64,000 nt of DNA from an uncultured Christensenella sp. Lineage in GTDB: Bacteria; Bacillota; Clostridia; Christensenellales; Pumilibacteraceae. The position numbers and the translations under genes were made by a program. The stretch is from the NCBI GenBank assembly GCA_949948895.1, contig CATLHE010000003.1:82671-146670 (forward strand). The letters run 5' to 3'. Below, piece by piece: positions 35,078 through 46,458 of the stretch. The first letter of the stretch is position 1; each line of letters opens with the position of its first letter. The notes beneath the pieces were generated by a model. That model had not been told where the DNA came from and did no database searches. It saw only the letters and a list, made by a program, of their open reading frames with translations.

Positions 35078-35629
35078 TCAAATAAAGCAGTATACCAAGT
35101 TTTTTAAAGCGAGCGCGATTAGTATGAGCCCGCCTATGGTTTTTACGCGTTCGGGCTTGGCTATGCGCTTACCGATAGCTGCCGCGCAGGATATGCCGAT
35201 CATGCAGAGTGCGGCAGTTGTAAGACCTATCGCCAGCCCGTCCACCCAGAGCGGGAGCGGCATAAGCGACAGAGTGAGCCCGCACGCCAATGCGTCTATG
35301 CTAGTTGCTATCGCTTGAAACGCGACGGTCTTGACGCCGAGTCGGGACTTTTTGCGCTCGCTCTTGTCGAACCCGTCGATAAGCATCAAAACGCCCACGA
35401 CAAATAGCGTGGCGAAAGCGACGTAGTTTTTCGCATTGATAAAGCCGAGGAGTTTGTCTCCGATAAGCGCGCCGATAACGGGCATTATGCCTTGCGCCGC
35501 GCCGAAAGAGATCGCTATGGCAATGCGTTTAGCCGGCTTGGGACGATAGGCGAGCCCGTCGCATACTGCGGTAACAAACGCGTCGGCGGCAAGCGAAAGA
35601 GATAAACATATCAGCGTTAAAACGTCCAT
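35078..35629 (-). CDS. mntP: Manganese efflux pump MntP-family membrane protein
   Basis: Six-helix membrane protein of the MntP (formerly DUF204/YtaF) family, which exports Mn2+. Two homologous halves each start with an Asp-containing helix: LSLAADAFVTAVCDGL (first half, about 12-27) and FQAIATSIDALACGLTLSL (second half, about 103-121), the conserved Asp residues being the likely ion ligands. Length 183 is typical. The ATG is at 35629. The Mn-sensing yybP-ykoY riboswitch that often precedes mntP is not visible in the 70 bases before the repeat spacer. It converges with pyrG through a shared terminator. Confidence 0.85.
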   Translation of the reverse strand: MDVLTLICLSLSLAADAFVTAVCDGLAYRPKPAKRIAIAISFGAAQGIMPVIGALIGDKLLGFINAKNYVAFATLFVVGVLMLIDGFDKSERKKSRLGVKTVAFQAIATSIDALACGLTLSLMPLPLWVDGLAIGLTTAALCMIGISCAAAIGKRIAKPERVKTIGGLILIALALKNLVYCFI

Positions 35630-35700
35630 GCCAATATGTATATGTTTGTCCGCTAAAGTTTAGTAGCGTACATATACGATGTTGTGGGCGTTGTCATATA

Positions 35701-36135
35701 AATAGCGTTACACTATCAAAACCGTGTTTGGTCGGGGTGTAACAAAATAATATCACAAACGCAAATACACGACAGAAATCCAAACCGTGTTTGGTCGGGC
35801 GTAGCGTAAAACAAACTATCTATGCAAACACACGACAGACGTCAAGCCTTTGGCTTGCGGAGCGCAGTGGGCTGCGCTCTCTACGAATAGATGACGAGTG
35901 GTTTATCTTTTCCGTTCTGCGGCGGATCGCCTAGATTCTTCGCCTGCGGCTCAGAATGACAGTAAATGATATGCGACGCTTTTATTCGGGTGCAACCAAA
36001 TAATATCACAAACGTAAACACACGACAGACGCCAAGCCTTTGGCTTGCGACAAAAATCCAAACCGTGTTTGGTCGGGTGAAACCTAAAACAAATTACTAA
36101 TGCAAACACACGACATACGTCAAACATTTGGTTGG
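35701..36135. repeat. Intergenic repeat spacer B
   Basis: The 508-base spacer between mntP and the ABC exporter holds at least four tandem copies of the 62-base repeat unit (TCGGGTG, variable stretch, ACACACGACA, hairpin), with hairpins at 35780-35794, 35843-35857, 36033-36047 and 36058-36072, plus weaker ones at 35717-35731 and 36121-36135. One reverse copy of the TGTCATTCTGAG...AATCTAGGCGA element sits at 35920-35962. No coding region is supported. Confidence 0.8.
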
Positions 36136-36137
36136 GG

Positions 36138-37886
36138 TTATAAATTTTTGAATTGATATTCGTATAAGGACTTATACATTCCGCCTTGGGCGATAAGCTC
36201 GTCGTGCGTGCCTCGCTCTTCCACGCCGTTCTGAGTAACTACGATTATCTCGTCGGCGTTTTTCACGGTGGAAAGCCTGTGCGCGACTACGAGCGTCGTT
36301 CTGCCTTCCGATAATTGCGAGAGCGCGTCCTGAATGAGCATTTCGGTCGCATTGTCGAGCGCGCTCGTCGCTTCGTCGAGTATGAGTATGGGCGGGTTCT
36401 TTAAAAACGCCCGCGCTATGGATACGCGCTGTTTCTGTCCGCCCGAAAGCTTCACGCCGCGTTCGCCTACGTTAGTTTCGTAGCCTTGGGGCAGGCTCAT
36501 CACGTAGTCGTGGATATTGGCTTTTTTCGCCGCGTCTATTATCTGTTCGTCCGTTGCGTCAAAATCGCCGTAAGCGATATTCTCGCGTATAGTGCCGTTG
36601 AATAAAAACACGTCCTGCTGAACGATGCCTATATTTTTACGAAGCGCAAAGCGGCTCAAATCCTTTAAGTCGTACCCGTCGATCGTTATCCTGCCGCTGT
36701 CTATTTCGTAAAAACGCGGTATCAAATGGCACAGCGTGGTTTTGCCGCCGCCCGAAGGCCCCACAAGCGCAATCGTCTTGCCCGTGGGTATTTTCATCGA
36801 GAAGTCGGAAATGACCGCTTTATCCGAATTATCGCCGTCGTATCCGAACGTTACGTTATCGAAAACGATATCGCCGCTGAGCCGTTCGGGGTAAATCGCA
36901 GTATTGCTTTCCGCCTCGGGCTCTTCGTCCATGATATGACAGAACCGCTTAAAGCCCGACGCGCCCTCCTGTATCTGATCGTAGATGGTAGTAAGCGTCC
37001 GTATCGGGTTAATGAGCGTGCTTATATAAAGAATGAACGCGGCAAACTCGCCGCTGTCTATCTTTCCGTAGTAAAAGAACAGTCCGCCCGCGAGCAGAAT
37101 GGCAAAGTACAAAAACTCGGTGAAAAAGGTCATCAGCGAATGGAACTGACCCATGACTTTATACTGACGGCTTTTTACGTTGACAAAATCGCGATTGCGG
37201 GTTTCGAACTTTTCGCACTCGTGCGCTTCGGCATTGTACGCGCGCGATACGCGCATGCCCGAGACCGCGCTTTCTATATCGGCGTTTATCTCCGCTTGCG
37301 CGACGCGCACCTCGCCGTAGACCCTGTTCATGCGTTTTCTCATGAGCACGGCGCAAAGCACTATAAGCGGGATAAAAGCAAAAACAATGAGCGCCAAGTA
37401 CACATTGATAGTTGCGAGTATGACAAACGCGCCGATTATGGTTATTATAGAGAGGAACACGTCTTCGGGACCGTGATGGGCGAGCTCTACCACTTGAAAG
37501 AGATCGTTTGTCATGCGGCTCATGATAACGCCCGTCTTGTTCTCGTCAAAATAGCTGAACGGGAGTTTTTGGAGCTTGGTAAACAGTTCGCGGCGCATAT
37601 CGGCTTGCATTCTTACGCCGACGATATGCCCCCAGCTCATCATGAAATAGTAAAGAAAAGCTTTTATGACGAAAAAGCCGAGGATCATGCCCGCAGAACC
37701 CAAAAGCATGGTAAGAAGACGGTTGGGTACGTAATTATTGATTATTTCTTTGGTCAGGTACGGATAGAAAAGATTGAACACCGATATCGCAAGCGCACAT
37801 ATCATATCGAGTATAAACAAGCGCATGTGCGGTTTGTAATACCCGACGAATCTTTTAAACAGTCCGCGTTTTTTTGTCGTGCTCAT
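36138..37886 (-). CDS. ABC exporter, fused permease and ATPase
   Basis: Half-transporter of the type IV (MsbA/BmrA-like) class, working as a homodimer or with a partner encoded elsewhere. The first 320 residues hold six membrane helices with the coupling region EVVELAHHGPEDV. The ATPase domain (about 335-580) has Walker A GPSGGGKTT, Q-loop QQDVFLF, signature LSGGQKQR, Walker B ILILDEAT, D-loop SALD and the switch His in VAHRLST, all intact. Length 582 is standard. Substrate cannot be told from sequence; lipids or drugs are usual for the class. It begins 13 bases after purA, so the two are co-transcribed. Its 3' end lies two bases from repeat spacer B and no terminator is seen. Confidence 0.9.
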   Translation of the reverse strand: MSTTKKRGLFKRFVGYYKPHMRLFILDMICALAISVFNLFYPYLTKEIINNYVPNRLLTMLLGSAGMILGFFVIKAFLYYFMMSWGHIVGVRMQADMRRELFTKLQKLPFSYFDENKTGVIMSRMTNDLFQVVELAHHGPEDVFLSIITIIGAFVILATINVYLALIVFAFIPLIVLCAVLMRKRMNRVYGEVRVAQAEINADIESAVSGMRVSRAYNAEAHECEKFETRNRDFVNVKSRQYKVMGQFHSLMTFFTEFLYFAILLAGGLFFYYGKIDSGEFAAFILYISTLINPIRTLTTIYDQIQEGASGFKRFCHIMDEEPEAESNTAIYPERLSGDIVFDNVTFGYDGDNSDKAVISDFSMKIPTGKTIALVGPSGGGKTTLCHLIPRFYEIDSGRITIDGYDLKDLSRFALRKNIGIVQQDVFLFNGTIRENIAYGDFDATDEQIIDAAKKANIHDYVMSLPQGYETNVGERGVKLSGGQKQRVSIARAFLKNPPILILDEATSALDNATEMLIQDALSQLSEGRTTLVVAHRLSTVKNADEIIVVTQNGVEERGTHDELIAQGGMYKSLYEYQFKNL

Positions 37887-37899
37887 ACGCGGTTAAGTC

Positions 37900-39309
<1,410 letters not shown>

Positions 39310-42300
39310 TTACTCGTTGTCCTCGTCGGGGTCTGTCTCGCCGTCGCTTGCCGCGACTTCCAAGGCGGCGCCCGAGTTGTATTCGGTCTTACGGCAAGCG
39401 GAGCAGGTGTGTTCGCTTTCGCCGATATTGCCTATCTTGACCGTCTTTCCCGTCGCGCCGCTCGCGGCGTTGTCGATAGCCACGGACATCATGAGTTTGA
39501 TACGGTTGATCTGATTGACTTCGCTCGCGCCGGGGTCGTAGTCCACAGCCACTATATTGGCTTGCGGGTAGCGGCGCTTGAGCTCTTTCATCACGCCCTT
39601 GCCCGTGACGTGGTTGGGCAGGCAAGCGAACGGCTGCATGCAAATGATATTGGGCGCGCCCTCGTCAATAAGCTCGAGCATTTCCGCCGTCAGGAACCAG
39701 CCTTCGCCGACCATAGTGCCGAGCCCCACGACGTTGCTCGCGCGATCGGCGAGCTCGGTGATGGGCGTGGGTGTGCCGAACTTGGTGCCTTTAAGCGCGC
39801 TCACAATGGGCGCGCGAAGCCGCTCTATAAACCAAATGCCTATGTCGGAGACCATTTTGCTTTTGAACTTGCCGTCGAGAAGGTCGTGCTTGATCGTCGA
39901 GTTGTAGAACGAATACATGAAAAAGTCAACAAAGTCGGGAACGACCGCTTCGCCGCCCTCGCGCTCTACGAGATTGACAACGTAGTTATTGGCGAGCGGG
40001 TGGAACTTGACGAGTATTTCGCCCACGATACCGACTTTGGGTTTTACAACTTCGAGAGTGGGGATAGCGGAAAAGTCTTTTATTATCTGCGCCGCATACT
40101 TCTTGGTGGGAACATCGCCGAGCGCGAATTCCGATTGAAGAAGACTGTCCCATTTTTCGTACACCGCGTTCGTCTCGCCCTTGTTCGCTTCATACGGGCG
40201 GACTTTGTAAACGCAACGCATCAAAAGATCACCGTAAAGCACTGCGTTCACAAGCGCTTTGAGCATGGGCAGCGTGACCTTGAACCCGGGGTTCTTTTCT
40301 ATGCCTGTAAACGACAGCGATATAACGGGGATCTGCGCCATGCCTGCGCTTTTGAGCGCGCGGCGTATGAGCGCTATGTAGTTGGTCGCGCGGCAGCCTC
40401 CGCCCGTCTGCGTCATTATGACCGCCGTTTTGTCGAGGTCGTATTCTCCCGACAGCAGAGCGTTCATGATAGCGCCTATCGTGATGATGGTGGGGTAGCA
40501 CGCATCGTTGTTTACGTATTTAAGCCCCGTAGCCACGGCTTCTTGACTGTCAGGCATAACTTTGACGCGATAGCCGTGACGGTTGAGCGCGGGCTGAACG
40601 AGGTTGAGATGGAAAGGCGAGATCTGCGGCGAAAGGATTGTGTAGTCTTTTCGCATTTGCTCGGTGAACACTACGCGGTGGGTCTGCGGCGCGGGCTGAG
40701 TCGCTTTCATGTTTTTTACCGCGCGGTCTTTTATTACCGCCATGAGCGAGCGTATGCGTATGCGCGCCGCGCCGAGGTTGCTTACCTCGTCTATCTTGAG
40801 AAGAGTGTATACCTTGTTCGCGGCTTCGAGCAGTTCTTGGACTTGATCGGTCGTTATCGCGTCCAGTCCGCACCCGAACGAGTTGAGCTGAACGAGATCG
40901 AGGTTGTTGCGCGTTCTGACAAAGTTAGCCGCGCTGTATAGCCTTGAATGGTAAGTCCACTGATCGACTACGCGAAGGGGGCGCGGCGCTTTGTGAAGGT
41001 GCGCGACCGAGTCTTCGGTGAGCACGGCAAACCCGTACGAGTTTATCATTTGCGCAACGCCGTGGTTGATCTCGGGATCGAGGTGGTAAGGTCTGCCCGC
41101 GAGCACTATGCCGTGACCGCCGTTTTTGTCGAGCAGATCGATAATGCGCTCGCCCTCTTTTCTCGACCAATCGCAAAACGCTTCCTGCTCGGCGTAAGCC
41201 GCTTTTACGGCGCGCTTTATCTGCGACGCGGGAATGTCTTTAAACTCCTGCGAAAGCCGCTTTATCATGCGGTCGGGATTGTTGAAAGGCAGGAACGGCG
41301 CGGCAAACGTTACGCCGTTATTGACGAACTCGTCGCGCATGTTCTGACGAATTACTTCGGGGTACGAACCGACGACGGGGCAGTTGTAATGATTGTCGGC
41401 ATGCTCGTCCTCTTGGCGTTCGTACGGCAGACAGGGATAAAAAACGAATTTGACGCCGTCGTCGATAAGCGCCTGAATGTGACCGTGCGCTATCTTTGCT
41501 GGGTAGCAGACGGACTCGGACGGCATGGTCTCTATGCCCTTGGAATATACCGCGCGCGACGAACGCGGCGACAGCTTGACCGAGTAACCGAGCTCGGTGA
41601 AGAACGTGAACCAGAACGGATAGTTTTCGTAAAGATTGAGTACGCGCGGAATACCCACTACGCCGCGCGACGCTTTTTCGGGCGCGAGCGGGCGATAGTA
41701 TGAAAACAGGCGTTTATACTTGCTCTCGAACATGTTGGGCGGTTTCTCGACCGCTTTTTCGGGCGCGTTTCCGCCGCGTTCGCAACGGTTATTTGATATA
41801 AACGTGCGTCCGTCGTCAAATTCGGATATGGTGAGCAAGCAGTGGTTGCCGCACTTTTCGCAGCGGCGCGACGACTTGACAACGCGGAACTTATCGAGCT
41901 CTTCCTTGGATTTGAGCGTGCTCACGCCGCCCGTATAGTTATTGCGGCTGATGAGCGCCGCGCCGTACGCGCCCATGAGCCCCGCTTGATTGGGGCGTAT
42001 GACATCGCGTCCCGATACCAGCTCGAACGCGCGGAGCACCGACTCGTTGAGGAACGTTCCGCCCTGAACGATTATCTTTTCACCCATTTCTTTGGCGTCG
42101 CGCAGCTTTATTACTTTGAACAAAGCGTTCTTGACAACCGAGTACGCAAGCCCCGCCGAGATATCAGCGACGGACGCGCCTTCCTTTTGAGCCTGCTTGA
42201 CGCGCGAGTTCATAAACACCGTGCAGCGCGAACCGAGATCGACGGGCGCTGCGGAATCGAGCCCGACTTTTGCAAACTGTTCGGCGTTCATGCCGATGGC

Positions 42301-43647
42301 GCGGGCAAACGTTTCGATAAAGCTTCCGCAGCCCGACGAGCAAGCCTCGTTGAGCAAAATGTCGGTTATAACGCCGTCCTTGATGCGCAGGCACTTCATG
42401 TCCTGACCGCCTATATCCAATAGGAACTCGACGCCGGGAAGGATAGTGTCGGAAGCGGTGAGGTGCGCCATCGTCTCGATCTCGCCGTTGTCGAGATTGA
42501 GCGCCGTCTTTATAAGGCTTTCGCCGTAGCCGGTAATGGTGCCGTAGCCTATGTACGCTTCGGAGGGGAGAAGATCGTATATCTTTTTGATAACGTCGAT
42601 GACGGATGCGAGCGGGTCGCCCGAGTTGGAACCGTACCAGGAATAGAGCAGTCCGCCGTCGGCGTTTATGAGCGCTATCTTGGTGGTGGTCGAGCCTGCG
42701 TCTATACCGAGGAACGCCGCGCCCTTGTGCTGTTTTATATCGGCAAACGGTATGGCGACTTTGCTGTGGCGCGAGCGGAACTCGGTGAGTTCCTTAGCCG
42801 ACGCGAATAGCGGGTCTAGCCTCGTCACTTCGCTTTCGCCTACGTTTCGCACCGATTCGAGCTTTGCTGAAAGCTCGGCAGCGGTGAATTCTTTTTCCGA
42901 CTTGTACGCCGCGCCTATGGCGTTGAATACCTGCGAGTTTTCGGGGAATATCGCTTTGTCGGGATTGAGCGTGACCTTAAAGCGGTGACCGAGTTCGCTC
43001 AAAAAGTGCAACGGTCCGCCGAGAAACGCAACGTTGCCGCGAATGGGTTTGCCGCACGCCAAGCCCGATATCGTTTGATTGACGACCGACTGAAAAACCG
43101 ACGCGGCGATGTCCGATTTTTTAGCGCCGTCGTTGATGAGCGGCTGAACGTCCGACTTTGCGAAAACGCCGCACCGCGATGCAATGGGGTAGATAATGGT
43201 AGCGTCTTTGGCGAGCTCGTTAAGCCCCGACGCGTCGGTATTGAGAAGCACCGCCATCTGGTCGATGAACGCACCCGTGCCGCCTGCGCAAGTTCCGTTC
43301 ATGCGCTGGTCCACGCCGCCTTGAAGATATGTTATCTTGGCGTCCTCGCCGCCGAGCTCGATAGCTACGTCGGTTTCGGGTATGAGTCGTTTTATCGCCT
43401 CAACGCCCGCTATCACTTCCTGAACGAACGGGATCTCGAGCCATTCGGATACCGAAATGCCGCCCGAGCCTGTGACAGTGATGGTAAAACGGTCGTAGTT
43501 TTTCAAAAGCCCGCTCAATACTTCGTAAAGTGTTGCGCGAACGTCCGAGTTGTGCCGTTGATAGCTCGAATGAACGAGCGCGCCGCTCTCGTCGAGCACG
43601 GCTGTTTTTATAGTGGTAGAGCCTATATCGAGTCCGATTCTATACAT
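39310..43647 (-). CDS. Large 2-hydroxyacyl-CoA dehydratase activase-type protein (BcrA/BadF plus DUF2229 and HgdB-like regions)
   Basis: A 1445-residue fusion found in anaerobes. Two ASKHA ATPase domains of the BcrA/BadF/HgdC type come first (about 3-270 and 315-575; DIGSTTIK and DAGSTTTK phosphate loops). In the first, C120 ([11 protein letters not shown]) and C159 (RCGVF) have the 39-residue spacing of the Cys pair that holds the interdimer [4Fe-4S] cluster in HgdC; the second has [10 protein letters not shown] Cys motif CEKCGNHC lies near residue 605. The rest matches DUF2229 and an HgdB-like dehydratase-type region with further Cys. In such systems ATP hydrolysis drives one electron into a dehydratase; the partner is not encoded here and the substrate is unknown. 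The promoter is at 43739-43767. Confidence 0.85.
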   Translation of the reverse strand: MYRIGLDIGSTTIKTAVLDESGALVHSSYQRHNSDVRATLYEVLSGLLKNYDRFTITVTGSGGISVSEWLEIPFVQEVIAGVEAIKRLIPETDVAIELGGEDAKITYLQGGVDQRMNGTCAGGTGAFIDQMAVLLNTDASGLNELAKDATIIYPIASRCGVFAKSDVQPLINDGAKKSDIAASVFQSVVNQTISGLACGKPIRGNVAFLGGPLHFLSELGHRFKVTLNPDKAIFPENSQVFNAIGAAYKSEKEFTAAELSAKLESVRNVGESEVTRLDPLFASAKELTEFRSRHSKVAIPFADIKQHKGAAFLGIDAGSTTTKIALINADGGLLYSWYGSNSGDPLASVIDVIKKIYDLLPSEAYIGYGTITGYGESLIKTALNLDNGEIETMAHLTASDTILPGVEFLLDIGGQDMKCLRIKDGVITDILLNEACSSGCGSFIETFARAIGMNAEQFAKVGLDSAAPVDLGSRCTVFMNSRVKQAQKEGASVADISAGLAYSVVKNALFKVIKLRDAKEMGEKIIVQGGTFLNESVLRAFELVSGRDVIRPNQAGLMGAYGAALISRNNYTGGVSTLKSKEELDKFRVVKSSRRCEKCGNHCLLTISEFDDGRTFISNNRCERGGNAPEKAVEKPPNMFESKYKRLFSYYRPLAPEKASRGVVGIPRVLNLYENYPFWFTFFTELGYSVKLSPRSSRAVYSKGIETMPSESVCYPAKIAHGHIQALIDDGVKFVFYPCLPYERQEDEHADNHYNCPVVGSYPEVIRQNMRDEFVNNGVTFAAPFLPFNNPDRMIKRLSQEFKDIPASQIKRAVKAAYAEQEAFCDWSRKEGERIIDLLDKNGGHGIVLAGRPYHLDPEINHGVAQMINSYGFAVLTEDSVAHLHKAPRPLRVVDQWTYHSRLYSAANFVRTRNNLDLVQLNSFGCGLDAITTDQVQELLEAANKVYTLLKIDEVSNLGAARIRIRSLMAVIKDRAVKNMKATQPAPQTHRVVFTEQMRKDYTILSPQISPFHLNLVQPALNRHGYRVKVMPDSQEAVATGLKYVNNDACYPTIITIGAIMNALLSGEYDLDKTAVIMTQTGGGCRATNYIALIRRALKSAGMAQIPVISLSFTGIEKNPGFKVTLPMLKALVNAVLYGDLLMRCVYKVRPYEANKGETNAVYEKWDSLLQSEFALGDVPTKKYAAQIIKDFSAIPTLEVVKPKVGIVGEILVKFHPLANNYVVNLVEREGGEAVVPDFVDFFMYSFYNSTIKHDLLDGKFKSKMVSDIGIWFIERLRAPIVSALKGTKFGTPTPITELADRASNVVGLGTMVGEGWFLTAEMLELIDEGAPNIICMQPFACLPNHVTGKGVMKELKRRYPQANIVAVDYDPGASEVNQINRIKLMMSVAIDNAASGATGKTVKIGNIGESEHTCSACRKTEYNSGAALEVAASDGETDPDEDNE

Positions 43648-43738
43648 AATGATTTTTCCGATAAGTGTGTATTTCTTTTCCGAAAGTTACGCGCGTTCGT
43701 GCGTCGGCATATTATAGCTACGCGCGCGCGCATCTATA

Positions 43739-43767
43739 ATAATACTATATATCGTGCAGATTGTCAA
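43739..43767 (-). promoter_or_regulatory. Promoter of the dehydratase activase gene
   Basis: On the minus strand TTGACA (43767-43762) and TATTAT (43744-43739) with a 17-base spacer, about 90 bases before the start. It is divergent from the GntR operon promoter. Confidence 0.75.
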
Positions 43768-43828
43768 GCAAACTAAAAACGGCTTGCGGGGTGTCGGATA
43801 AAATCGGCATATTTCTTTCAAAAACTGT

Positions 43829-43868
43829 TTGACATATACATCGTAATGTGTTACACTGCATTAGTGTA
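43829..43868 (+). promoter_or_regulatory. Promoter and likely GntR operator of the ABC operon
   Basis: TTGACA at 43829-43834 and TACACT at 43852-43857, 17-base spacer. The -10 box is one arm of the inverted repeat TACACT-N5-AGTGTA (43852-43868), followed by a second imperfect repeat TTAGT...ACTAA. Overlap of promoter and palindrome just before a YtrA-type regulator gene suggests autorepression. Confidence 0.75.
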
Positions 43869-43899
43869 GTAATGTACTAATATGGTTTTGGAGTATGAT

Positions 43900-44271
43900 A
43901 TGTTTGAATTTGCGGCAGGTAAGCCTGTATATCTTCAGATAGCCGAGTGGTTGGAAAACGAGATATTAAAGGGTAATATAAAAGAGAACGCACAGCTTCC
44001 ATCGCAGGTCGATATTGCAAATGCGCTGGACGTAAACCCTATGACGGCGGGTAAGGGCGTTAGCGTTTTGGAGTCGCGCGGCGTTTTGGAAAAGCGCAAA
44101 CGCGGTTGCGGCATTTATGTTTTGTCTGACGCAAAGTCACGCATTTACGAGTATCGTAAAAACGAAAAGCTTAACAACGCTATAGACGAGTTGTTGGTAG
44201 ACGCGTCGGTGCTGGGGCTTTCTGTAGACGATTTATGTGCTCTTCTCAAAAAGCGCGGCGGAGGGAAGTAA
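43900..44271 (+). CDS. GntR-family transcriptional regulator (YtrA type)
   Basis: Short GntR regulator: winged helix-turn-helix at about 8-75 (KPVYLQIAEWLENEILKGNIKENAQLPSQVDIANALDVNPMTAGKGVSVLESRGVLEKRKRGCGIYV) followed by a C-terminal helical stretch of about 45 residues for dimerisation, with no large ligand-binding domain. That is the YtrA subfamily, whose members control adjacent ABC transporter operons and often respond to cell-envelope-active compounds. ATG 43900 is chosen because TTTGGAG ends 6 bases upstream; an in-frame ATG at 43882 has no site. Its stop overlaps the next start by one base (TAATG). Confidence 0.9.
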   Translation: MFEFAAGKPVYLQIAEWLENEILKGNIKENAQLPSQVDIANALDVNPMTAGKGVSVLESRGVLEKRKRGCGIYVLSDAKSRIYEYRKNEKLNNAIDELLVDASVLGLSVDDLCALLKKRGGGK

Positions 44272-45146
44272 TGCTCGACTACACGATAGAAGCGAAGGGA
44301 CTTACGCGGTATTACGGCAAGTATGCGGCGCTCGACAGCGTAAACTTTGTAATCGATAAACCCACCGTTTTGGGCGTGGTCGGAAAGAACGGTGCGGGAA
44401 AGTCTACGCTGTTGCGCATATTGAGCGGCTGGGAAAAACCGTCGGCCGGTCAGATACTTATTAACGGTAAAGCCCCGTACGACAATGGAAATATTTTGCG
44501 TGATACTGTATTTACAGACGAAAAAATAGAATTCGATTTTACTTTGTCGCTGGGCAAAATATTTGAAAAATGCGCATTTATGGATGATAAGTTTGACTTG
44601 GAATATGCGCGCGATTTGGCGGATAAGTTTGAGCTGGATTTAAAAAAGCGCCAAGCGCAGCTCAGTAAAGGGATGCGTAATCATTTTGCCATTATAGTCG
44701 GGCTCGCTTTCAGGCGTCCCATTACTATAATGGACGAGCCCGTGTCGGGCTTGGACGAGGGCGCGCGGCGGTTATTTTATTCGCAGCTGGTACAAGCGCA
44801 GTGCGATTGTCCGCGAATATTTATAATAACCACGCATTTATTGGGTGAATTTGAAAAATATGCCGATACATTTATGGTGCTGAAAGGCGGGAAGCTCGCC
44901 GCTTACGACGGTCGCGAAACATTTGAAACTTTGTTTGTGCGTGTTTCGGGCAAAGCGGAAAATGTCGATAGTGTAGTGGGTGATTTGGAAACATTTGACG
45001 TAAAAACATTGGCGGGAATAAAAAGCGTGACTGTACCCGATTTATTGCCGCGCAAAAAAAGAGATTTTGCCGAAGATAACGGCGTTGATATACGACCGGT
45101 CGGGGTTAACGACGCATGCGTTATTTTGGGAGGGTTGCAGCATTGA
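44271..45146 (+). CDS. ABC transporter ATP-binding protein (YtrB-like)
   Basis: ATPase subunit of an ABC transporter of the bacitracin/lantibiotic-resistance-like group. Walker A VVGKNGAGKSTLL (about 36-48), signature region LSKGMRNHF (a degenerate form of LSGGQ, usual in this group), Walker B ITIMDEPVSGLD, and the H-loop TTHLLGEF. A C-terminal extension of about 80 residues follows the catalytic core. ATG 44271 has GGAGGGAAG a few bases upstream; an in-frame ATG 36 bases earlier lies inside the regulator gene. It is translationally coupled to both neighbours. Confidence 0.9.
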   Translation: MLDYTIEAKGLTRYYGKYAALDSVNFVIDKPTVLGVVGKNGAGKSTLLRILSGWEKPSAGQILINGKAPYDNGNILRDTVFTDEKIEFDFTLSLGKIFEKCAFMDDKFDLEYARDLADKFELDLKKRQAQLSKGMRNHFAIIVGLAFRRPITIMDEPVSGLDEGARRLFYSQLVQAQCDCPRIFIITTHLLGEFEKYADTFMVLKGGKLAAYDGRETFETLFVRVSGKAENVDSVVGDLETFDVKTLAGIKSVTVPDLLPRKKRDFAEDNGVDIRPVGVNDACVILGGLQH

Positions 45147-45799
45147 AAAGTTTTTTGTGGCGACTGCGCAGTAATGCGTGCATGTTTTTGCTGGCGATGG
45201 TAATATTTACGGGAATATATTTGCCGACAGCGTACTCCGATCTGCGATATTTTTATTTGAACTTTTGTTTTTCTCACATAGATCCGTTTCTTGTGTCGTT
45301 ATTCGTGAGTTTCGGATTTTTTATGCTTTACACCAAACGCTATACTTATGACGAAGAATACTTGTACGGTCATTCCCGCAAAAGTTCTTTTTTTGCCGCA
45401 CAGTGCGCGGCGGTAGTATTTGCACTTATGTTCGCCTGCTATGCGCTCGGCGTCGCTCTGCTCGTGCGGCGGTCGTTTTTTACGGAGAATATCGTCGGCA
45501 CGGCGGCGGTTTATAATATATCCGCAGCCGAAATATTTCTTAATTTTATATCTCTGTTTATAGTCAATATGTTAATGTTTGAGACAGCGGATATTTTACG
45601 AAAATTTAAGACTTGGAAATTTTGGGCTGTTGTTGCGGTGTTAGTTATGGCTGTTATAGCGGTTTGTTATGTGTATGTAAAAATATTGCCGCTAAAACGG
45701 TTTGATTATTGGATGGGTATGTTTGTTATTTTTTTGCCGTTATTTGCGGTTGCCGCGGTTTGCGATTGGTTCATGACAAGGGGGAAGCAGTGCCGATGA
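45143..45799 (+). CDS. ABC transporter membrane protein
   Basis: Permease-type membrane protein of 218 residues with about six hydrophobic segments (from MFLLAMVIFTGIYLPTAY through MFVIFLPLFAVAAVCDWF). No sequence family was named with certainty; the position between the ATPase and an anchored protein gives the role. The start is taken as TTG 45143, which overlaps the ATPase stop (TTGA) and follows GGGAGGG by 8 bases. Codon use becomes more AT-rich from here to the end of the operon. Confidence 0.75.
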   Translation: MKSFLWRLRSNACMFLLAMVIFTGIYLPTAYSDLRYFYLNFCFSHIDPFLVSLFVSFGFFMLYTKRYTYDEEYLYGHSRKSSFFAAQCAAVVFALMFACYALGVALLVRRSFFTENIVGTAAVYNISAAEIFLNFISLFIVNMLMFETADILRKFKTWKFWAVVAVLVMAVIAVCYVYVKILPLKRFDYWMGMFVIFLPLFAVAAVCDWFMTRGKQCR

Positions 45800-46398
45800 A
45801 TAATAAAGCGAAAATATATTTCTTTAATTCGGCTTGGATAGCAGTGCTCATATGTGTATCGGTGTTTTTAGTGACTGCGGTGTGCGTCTATGCCAAAGCC
45901 GCGCCGAGCGGCGTAACCGATTTGCTGACTTATGACGAATCTTGGTACAGCGTAAGCGAATTGAGTAATATGTCGGGCGATTTGGAAGATTTCTCGTATG
46001 TCACAAAGGTTTACGATTATGCGACGGATAACGATAGCGTAAGCGTTCGCTGGGTCAACGATGGTAGTGTATACAGGGACCGAATAGACTACGGCATAGT
46101 CTCGGACGAGACGGCGGAACACAATTATCGCGTGGAGTGCTTTGTTTATAGCAATATTGCGGATAAAAAGCTCGTTAAACGTACTTGGGGCGTTTCCGTA
46201 ACGGAAGGCGATATTTTGACGCTCGTCGAGTCGGAAGTTCCGTATTGTATCGCTGAAGATTTTGAAATAGGCGATATAAAAAAGGGCAGTTATGTTAAAA
46301 CACAAACTGAAAGATTGCGTTATCGTACCTTTATAAGAATAACGGCAAGCCCCGATTTTGATAATGTAAAAATCGATGTGGAAAATACAAAAGGGTAG
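45796..46398 (+). CDS. Single-anchor extracytoplasmic protein of the GntR/ABC operon
   Basis: No family recognised. Residues 13-33 (AWIAVLICVSVFLVTAVCVYA) form an N-terminal membrane helix; the remaining 165 residues are hydrophilic and beta-rich, so they are likely exposed outside the membrane. The ATG at 45796 overlaps the permease stop by four bases (ATGA); a longer frame opening at 45709 lies in the permease gene and lacks a ribosome site. Position suggests a transporter-associated subunit or a sensor of the exported or imported compound, which is an inference. Confidence 0.7.
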   Translation: MNNKAKIYFFNSAWIAVLICVSVFLVTAVCVYAKAAPSGVTDLLTYDESWYSVSELSNMSGDLEDFSYVTKVYDYATDNDSVSVRWVNDGSVYRDRIDYGIVSDETAEHNYRVECFVYSNIADKKLVKRTWGVSVTEGDILTLVESEVPYCIAEDFEIGDIKKGSYVKTQTERLRYRTFIRITASPDFDNVKIDVENTKG

Positions 46399-46458
46399 TT
46401 ACACGTTTGAATAGCTCGCAACAAACGGTACTAAATAATTTTACAAGAGGAAATATTT

